Source: Heritagella caecorum (GTDB taxonomy: Bacteria > Bacillota > Clostridia > Oscillospirales > Acutalibacteraceae). Taken from it: a stretch of 64,000 nucleotides of DNA. How positions within the stretch are numbered: the stretch's first letter is position 1; the number at the start of each line of letters is the position of its first letter. The DNA is taken from contig CAJFQL010000001.1 in assembly GCA_904419035.1 (NCBI GenBank), forward strand, positions 1 through 64,000, read 5' to 3'. The notes below the pieces were generated by a model. That model had not been told where the DNA came from. It saw nothing but the letters and a program-made list of their open reading frames with translations, and did no database searches. The position numbers and the translations under genes are program-made. Below are positions 61,059-64,000 of this stretch, piece after piece.

Positions 61059-62099
61059 ATGCCAACAGACCTACGTACCTTTGACCGGACCATCTTGCAA
61101 CAAATCCCAGCGCTTGCAGCTGAGTTTTTACAATATCAACTGACCGTACGCGGACGTTCACCGAAAACCGTTTGGGAATACGGTGTGGATTTGCGTACGT
61201 TTTTCCGTTACTATCGCCAGGAACAGCTGCACGATGTTTCCAGTGAAATGGACTTTGAAGAAATCGATGCTTCCAAAGTAACGAATGAGCAAGTCCTGGG
61301 CGTTGACTTTCAAAGTGTGCTGGACTATATGAATTATCTGGTGATTGAACGCCACAATTCAGCCAACACGCGTTTACGTAAAACATCCAGCTTGCGCCGC
61401 TTTTATCAGTTTTTAACGGATCAAAAAGGATTATTGCCCAAAAATCCGCTGGAATCGCTGGAGTCTCCAAAACGCGCCAAAACCTTACCCAAATACCTGA
61501 CGTTGGAACAAAGCATTGATTTACTGCAAGCCGTTGATGGCCCCGACGCTGAGCGGGACAGTTGTATTCTTACCTTATTCCTAAATTGTGGTATGCGGCT
61601 TTCGGAACTGGTTGGCATTAACCTAACGGATATTCGCCATCACGATGCTACACTGCGCCTTCTTGGTAAAGGCAATAAAGAACGGGTTGTCTACTTAAAT
61701 CAAGCCTGTATCGAATCCATCGACCGTTATTTGGCCGTACGTCCTAAAGATGGCGTCAAGGATCGAAATGCACTTTTTTTAAGCCGTTTAAAAAAACGTA
61801 TCAGTCCCAAAACCGTTCAGTATATCGTCAAAAAATATCTGGGCAAAATTGAAATGTCTGCCGGATACTCCGTTCACAAGCTGCGGCACACGGCGGCCAC
61901 CTTAATGTATCAGCACGGAAATGTGGATATTCGGGTCTTGAAAGATGTGCTTGGCCACGAAAATTTGGGTACCACCGAGATTTATACGCATCTGTCTAGC
62001 GCTCAAATGCAGCAAGCCGCCAATTCGAATCCACTTGCGAAAGTAAAACCAAAAAAGAAACCGGCAAGCGAAAACACAGATAAACCTATCAATAAATAA
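61059..62099 (+). CDS. Xer-type tyrosine recombinase
   Basis: A 346-residue site-specific recombinase. The SAM-like core-binding domain spans about residues 15-125 (VRGRSPKTVWEYGVDLRTFF); the catalytic residues are Arg180 (CGMRLSELVG), Lys204 (GKGNKER), His273 and Arg276 (HKLRHTAA), His300 (GHENLG) and Tyr309 (IYTH). It fits the chromosomal XerC/XerD group better than phage integrases. A Lys-rich tail extends beyond the Tyr. No ribosome site is apparent just before ATG 61059; a long leader with a perfect palindrome precedes it. Confidence 0.9.
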   Translation: MPTDLRTFDRTILQQIPALAAEFLQYQLTVRGRSPKTVWEYGVDLRTFFRYYRQEQLHDVSSEMDFEEIDASKVTNEQVLGVDFQSVLDYMNYLVIERHNSANTRLRKTSSLRRFYQFLTDQKGLLPKNPLESLESPKRAKTLPKYLTLEQSIDLLQAVDGPDAERDSCILTLFLNCGMRLSELVGINLTDIRHHDATLRLLGKGNKERVVYLNQACIESIDRYLAVRPKDGVKDRNALFLSRLKKRISPKTVQYIVKKYLGKIEMSAGYSVHKLRHTAATLMYQHGNVDIRVLKDVLGHENLGTTEIYTHLSSAQMQQAANSNPLAKVKPKKKPASENTDKPINK

Positions 62100-62128
62100 A
62101 AAACGCCAGCAAAAAGCTGGCATTTTTT
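62098..62128. terminator. Bidirectional terminator after the recombinase gene
   Basis: AAAAAACGCCAGC and GCTGGCATTTTTT pair with one mismatch and a 5-base loop. It also serves the minus-strand gene ending at 62127. Confidence 0.9.
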
Positions 62129-62654
62129 ATTTATTAAATAAATTTTTAACTTTATCCACCAATGATTCACTTTGCGTATTAGATACCGCCTCGTTTTCCT
62201 GAACAATCCAGGAAGGATCAATTTTTTCCAAAACGACCTGCGGGATTTTATATTTTTTAGGAGGACGCTGAGTGGTCAACGACTCGATAATGGCGTCTAG
62301 CTCTTTTTGCGGCATATAATCGAGGTAAATTGGATTGACCGACCGGTAATTGACCGGATTGATATATTTGATATTGTGTAAAAATTGCGCCCAATCATCA
62401 TATTCCGTCAGGTGAACCTGTTCATCCGGAACATCCAGCGTGAATTTTACACTGCTGGCCCCTGCCCCATTTGTGCATTGCCGGTAGCCACGCAATACAC
62501 CAAAGATGGGACATTCACAGGAAAGGCCTAACATCTGGATCAAACATTTATAAGCCTTATTTAAATTTTGGTTAACACTGGGAAGTGCCTGATACACTTT
62601 CCCTTCTTCCAAAATTTTCTTCACTACAGGCGATTGATACGTCTCCACAATCAT
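62127..62654 (-). CDS. DUF3841-like protein coupled to ADP-ribosylglycohydrolase
   Basis: A 175-residue cytosolic protein of unknown function. The layout MIVETYQSPVVKKILEEGK, then CPIFGVLRGYRQC, VKFTLDVPDEQVHLTEYDDW and FLHNI matches the order I recall for DUF3841 (short proteins with T-x-Q, P-I-W, VPDE and S-D-F-D-x-W blocks), but the match is distant. The start is ATG 62654, overlapping the stop of the ARH gene (ATGA), with GGAGG upstream; the frame opens six codons earlier. Coupling to an ARH suggests a role in ADP-ribose or nucleotide chemistry. Confidence 0.7.
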   Translation of the reverse strand: MIVETYQSPVVKKILEEGKVYQALPSVNQNLNKAYKCLIQMLGLSCECPIFGVLRGYRQCTNGAGASSVKFTLDVPDEQVHLTEYDDWAQFLHNIKYINPVNYRSVNPIYLDYMPQKELDAIIESLTTQRPPKKYKIPQVVLEKIDPSWIVQENEAVSNTQSESLVDKVKNLFNK

Positions 62655-63454
62655 ATTCTTCTTTTCCTCCAATCTTTAACCGCCCAATCATACAAAAATG
62701 TATCGAGATTCCCTTGTGGGTTCGGTTTTATAAGGTAATAGCGCAACAGTTTGTCTTCATCAAAACTGGTTCCGTGAAAGAAAGCATCGGCGATGCCCCC
62801 GGCAATTGCGCCAACCGTATCGGTATCACAGCGGACGCTGTATACATTCCGAATACAGTCTTCCCAATTTTCGCTTTCTAAAAAGCAACGAATAGCCAGT
62901 GGAATCGAACCCTGGCATGTCAGATCAAAATGTTCAAAGGGCCGCCGCATCCATATCGGTTGAAGTTTATGATAACCAAATGTTTTTACATATTTCAGAA
63001 TTTGTTTTTTGCTGGCACCATGGGCCGCCATAAAAACACAACCGGCGGTACATACGGCCCCCTTAATCCCTTCCGGGTGATTATGGGTGCAAAGGGCGCT
63101 TTTGGCCGCTTCGCATTCGACCTGATCTAAAGTCGGATAATAGTGTCCCAAAAAGCTGACCCGCATAGCAGACCCGTTGCCAAAACTGTTGTATCCCTTT
63201 TCACTGCGGCGGTCCAGCCATTCCAAGAACATAGGCCCGTATCCCACCTTTTTATACCGCCGCCCAAATAGGCCGTACGCTTTGGCATATGAGGAATGGG
63301 TTAACACGGCATATTTGGTCGCAATGGTCATTACCGTATCATCGGTGTAACGGCTGGCCGGGGTAAATAATTCTTCTTGTCTGGGTTTAAATTTTGCCGG
63401 GTGGCTGAATTCAAACCGGGAACCTGCGATATCCCCTAAAATGGCACCATGCAT
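62651..63454 (-). CDS. ADP-ribosylglycohydrolase (ARH/DraG family)
   Basis: A 267-residue hydrolase that removes ADP-ribose from modified substrates. The start MHGAILGDIAGSRFEF and the metal-binding blocks SRYTDDTVMT and RCDTDTVGAIAGGIADAF are diagnostic: their Asp residues hold two Mg ions. GNGSAMRVSFLG is the adenosine-binding region. ATG 63454 has AAGGGG upstream; the frame is open earlier. The stop overlaps the start of the DUF3841-like gene. The substrate may be protein, RNA or DNA; no ADP-ribosyltransferase gene is evident next to it. Confidence 0.93.
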   Translation of the reverse strand: MHGAILGDIAGSRFEFSHPAKFKPRQEELFTPASRYTDDTVMTIATKYAVLTHSSYAKAYGLFGRRYKKVGYGPMFLEWLDRRSEKGYNSFGNGSAMRVSFLGHYYPTLDQVECEAAKSALCTHNHPEGIKGAVCTAGCVFMAAHGASKKQILKYVKTFGYHKLQPIWMRRPFEHFDLTCQGSIPLAIRCFLESENWEDCIRNVYSVRCDTDTVGAIAGGIADAFFHGTSFDEDKLLRYYLIKPNPQGNLDTFLYDWAVKDWRKRRI

Positions 63455-63533
63455 AACAGCAAACATCCCCTTTTTTCTGCAACAAAAGTATACATGATTT
63501 TTTGAAAAATGGCTATAGCTCCATGAAAAAAAC

Positions 63534-63562
63534 TTGCCCCATTTTTCTTTTTGCTGTATACT
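63534..63562 (+). promoter_or_regulatory. Promoter of the right-end lipoprotein gene
   Basis: TTGCCC (63534-63539), 17 bases, TATACT (63557-63562), leaving a leader of about 80 bases before the ATG. Confidence 0.6.
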
Positions 63563-63649
63563 GATCACAAAGTTCTCGATTTAAATCTGGTCTTTTGGTA
63601 GTTTTACCCCTTGAACGAAAATCAAAACTCGTTTGAAAGGAGTTTTAAG

Positions 63650-64000
63650 ATGAAACGTTTTACGGCTTTTTTACTGGCGGCCCTTCTTATAGGCTCGGCT
63701 CTACCAGGTTGTCAATCTGATTCGGATACTTCGAAAGAATCATCGATTTCTCAAGCGGCATCTTCAATAAAACCAGCAGAGAGCCCCTCCCCTTCCCCCT
63801 CTTCCAGTTCCTCGGAACCGGAGGAATCTGTTTCTTCTAAAGAGGAAGAAAAAAAGATTGAAGCGGAAGTCGATATATCCTATTACGGTGATACTGCTTT
63901 TGAAGAAGTTGAAAAGGAAGCGGAACAGTACGGCGCCATTTCCGTAAAAAAGACAGAGAAAGATACCTACCTATACACATTTTATGAAAGTGATTATGAG
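63650..64000 (+). CDS. Lipoprotein, 5' part only (cut by the window end)
   Basis: The frame is open from ATG 63650 (AAAGGAG upstream) to the last base, 117 codons. A signal sequence RFTAFLLAALLIGSALPGC ends in the lipobox L-P-G-C at Cys21. A Ser/Pro/Glu-rich spacer follows (about residues 22-68), then the first part of a folded domain with Glu/Lys-rich segments. Surface-exposed; function not recognisable from this part. Confidence 0.8.
   Translation, partial: MKRFTAFLLAALLIGSALPGCQSDSDTSKESSISQAASSIKPAESPSPSPSSSSSEPEESVSSKEEEKKIEAEVDISYYGDTAFEEVEKEAEQYGAISVKKTEKDTYLYTFYESDYE

Noticed and set aside
61016..61084. 22-codon ORF overlapping the start of the recombinase
   Set aside because: The strong ribosome site is 22 bases away, too far, so translation is unlikely.
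60910..61470. 186-codon minus-strand ORF across the Xer leader
   Set aside because: It crosses the promoter and palindrome and reads antisense into the recombinase; no family features.
1..64000. CRISPR arrays, tRNA and rRNA genes
   Set aside because: No regularly spaced repeats and no cloverleaf or rRNA-like segments were recognised on either strand by eye.

Overview
The window looks like a chromosomal segment of an anaerobic, gut-type low-to-mid GC Firmicute, most likely class Clostridia (Oscillospirales-like). This rests on gene content: Rex, a CwlD-like amidase, an SdpR/SdpI-type pair, a heterodimeric ABC exporter, a choloylglycine-hydrolase family enzyme, a cyclophilin lipoprotein and a YgiQ radical-SAM protein. 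Near-consensus TTGACA-N17-TATAAT promoters, GGAGG ribosome binding sites, frequent GTG/TTG starts and many hairpin-plus-T-run terminators agree. The genus cannot be fixed from sequence alone. No tRNA, rRNA or CRISPR array was recognised.

Layout. 1-1276 is a graveyard of an integrative element: a broken XRE regulator, an excisionase-like ORF fused to an integrase start, an AAA ATPase fragment and a coiled-coil tail. 1356-3791 holds an AraC gene, an ArsR gene and a twice-frameshifted patatin gene. 4058-13565 is a stress and metal block: an HMA chaperone with a headless P1B ATPase, a MarR/MFS divergon, a GNAT gene, an SdpR/SdpI pair, an unknown protein, and a CsoR regulator next to a second P1B ATPase under a consensus promoter covered by CsoR-like dyads. 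13666-22181 holds a WYL regulator with an Fe-S protein, a bile-salt-hydrolase-like enzyme, a CCA/poly(A) polymerase family enzyme, a MATE exporter and a domain-permuted GH3 enzyme. 22419-35029 holds the ABC exporter, pyrophosphatase, RNA-modifying enzymes, two lipoproteins, an S1 protein and CTP synthase.

35226-39422 is an M16C peptidase followed by a CyuA-like cysteine desulfidase. 39558-44521 (minus) is rex-icd-acn plus an AEC carrier; the TCA enzymes are cotranscribed with the NADH sensor. 44667-52339 reads as one operon from one promoter to one terminator: ClpP-like protease, UppP, FtsK/SpoIIIE, YgiQ, an MBL hydrolase and DUF3006. 52344-56316 (minus) is a methionine/folate operon, metF, a stand-alone MetH activation domain, and a MetH that lacks that domain. 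56415-60856 holds a CwlD-like amidase whose ORF runs into radA, then a MacA-like adaptor behind a long hairpin and an FtsX/MacB permease without an ATPase. 61059-64000 holds a Xer-type recombinase with a perfect 30-bp palindrome in its leader, an ADP-ribosylglycohydrolase translationally coupled to a DUF3841-like protein, and a lipoprotein cut by the window end.

The most noteworthy items are the 58.6-kb hairpin over a start region, the Xer leader palindrome, the coupled ARH/DUF3841-like pair, the operator-covered metal promoters, repeated fusion of one gene's terminator with the next promoter, and small ORFs coupled to enzyme genes.
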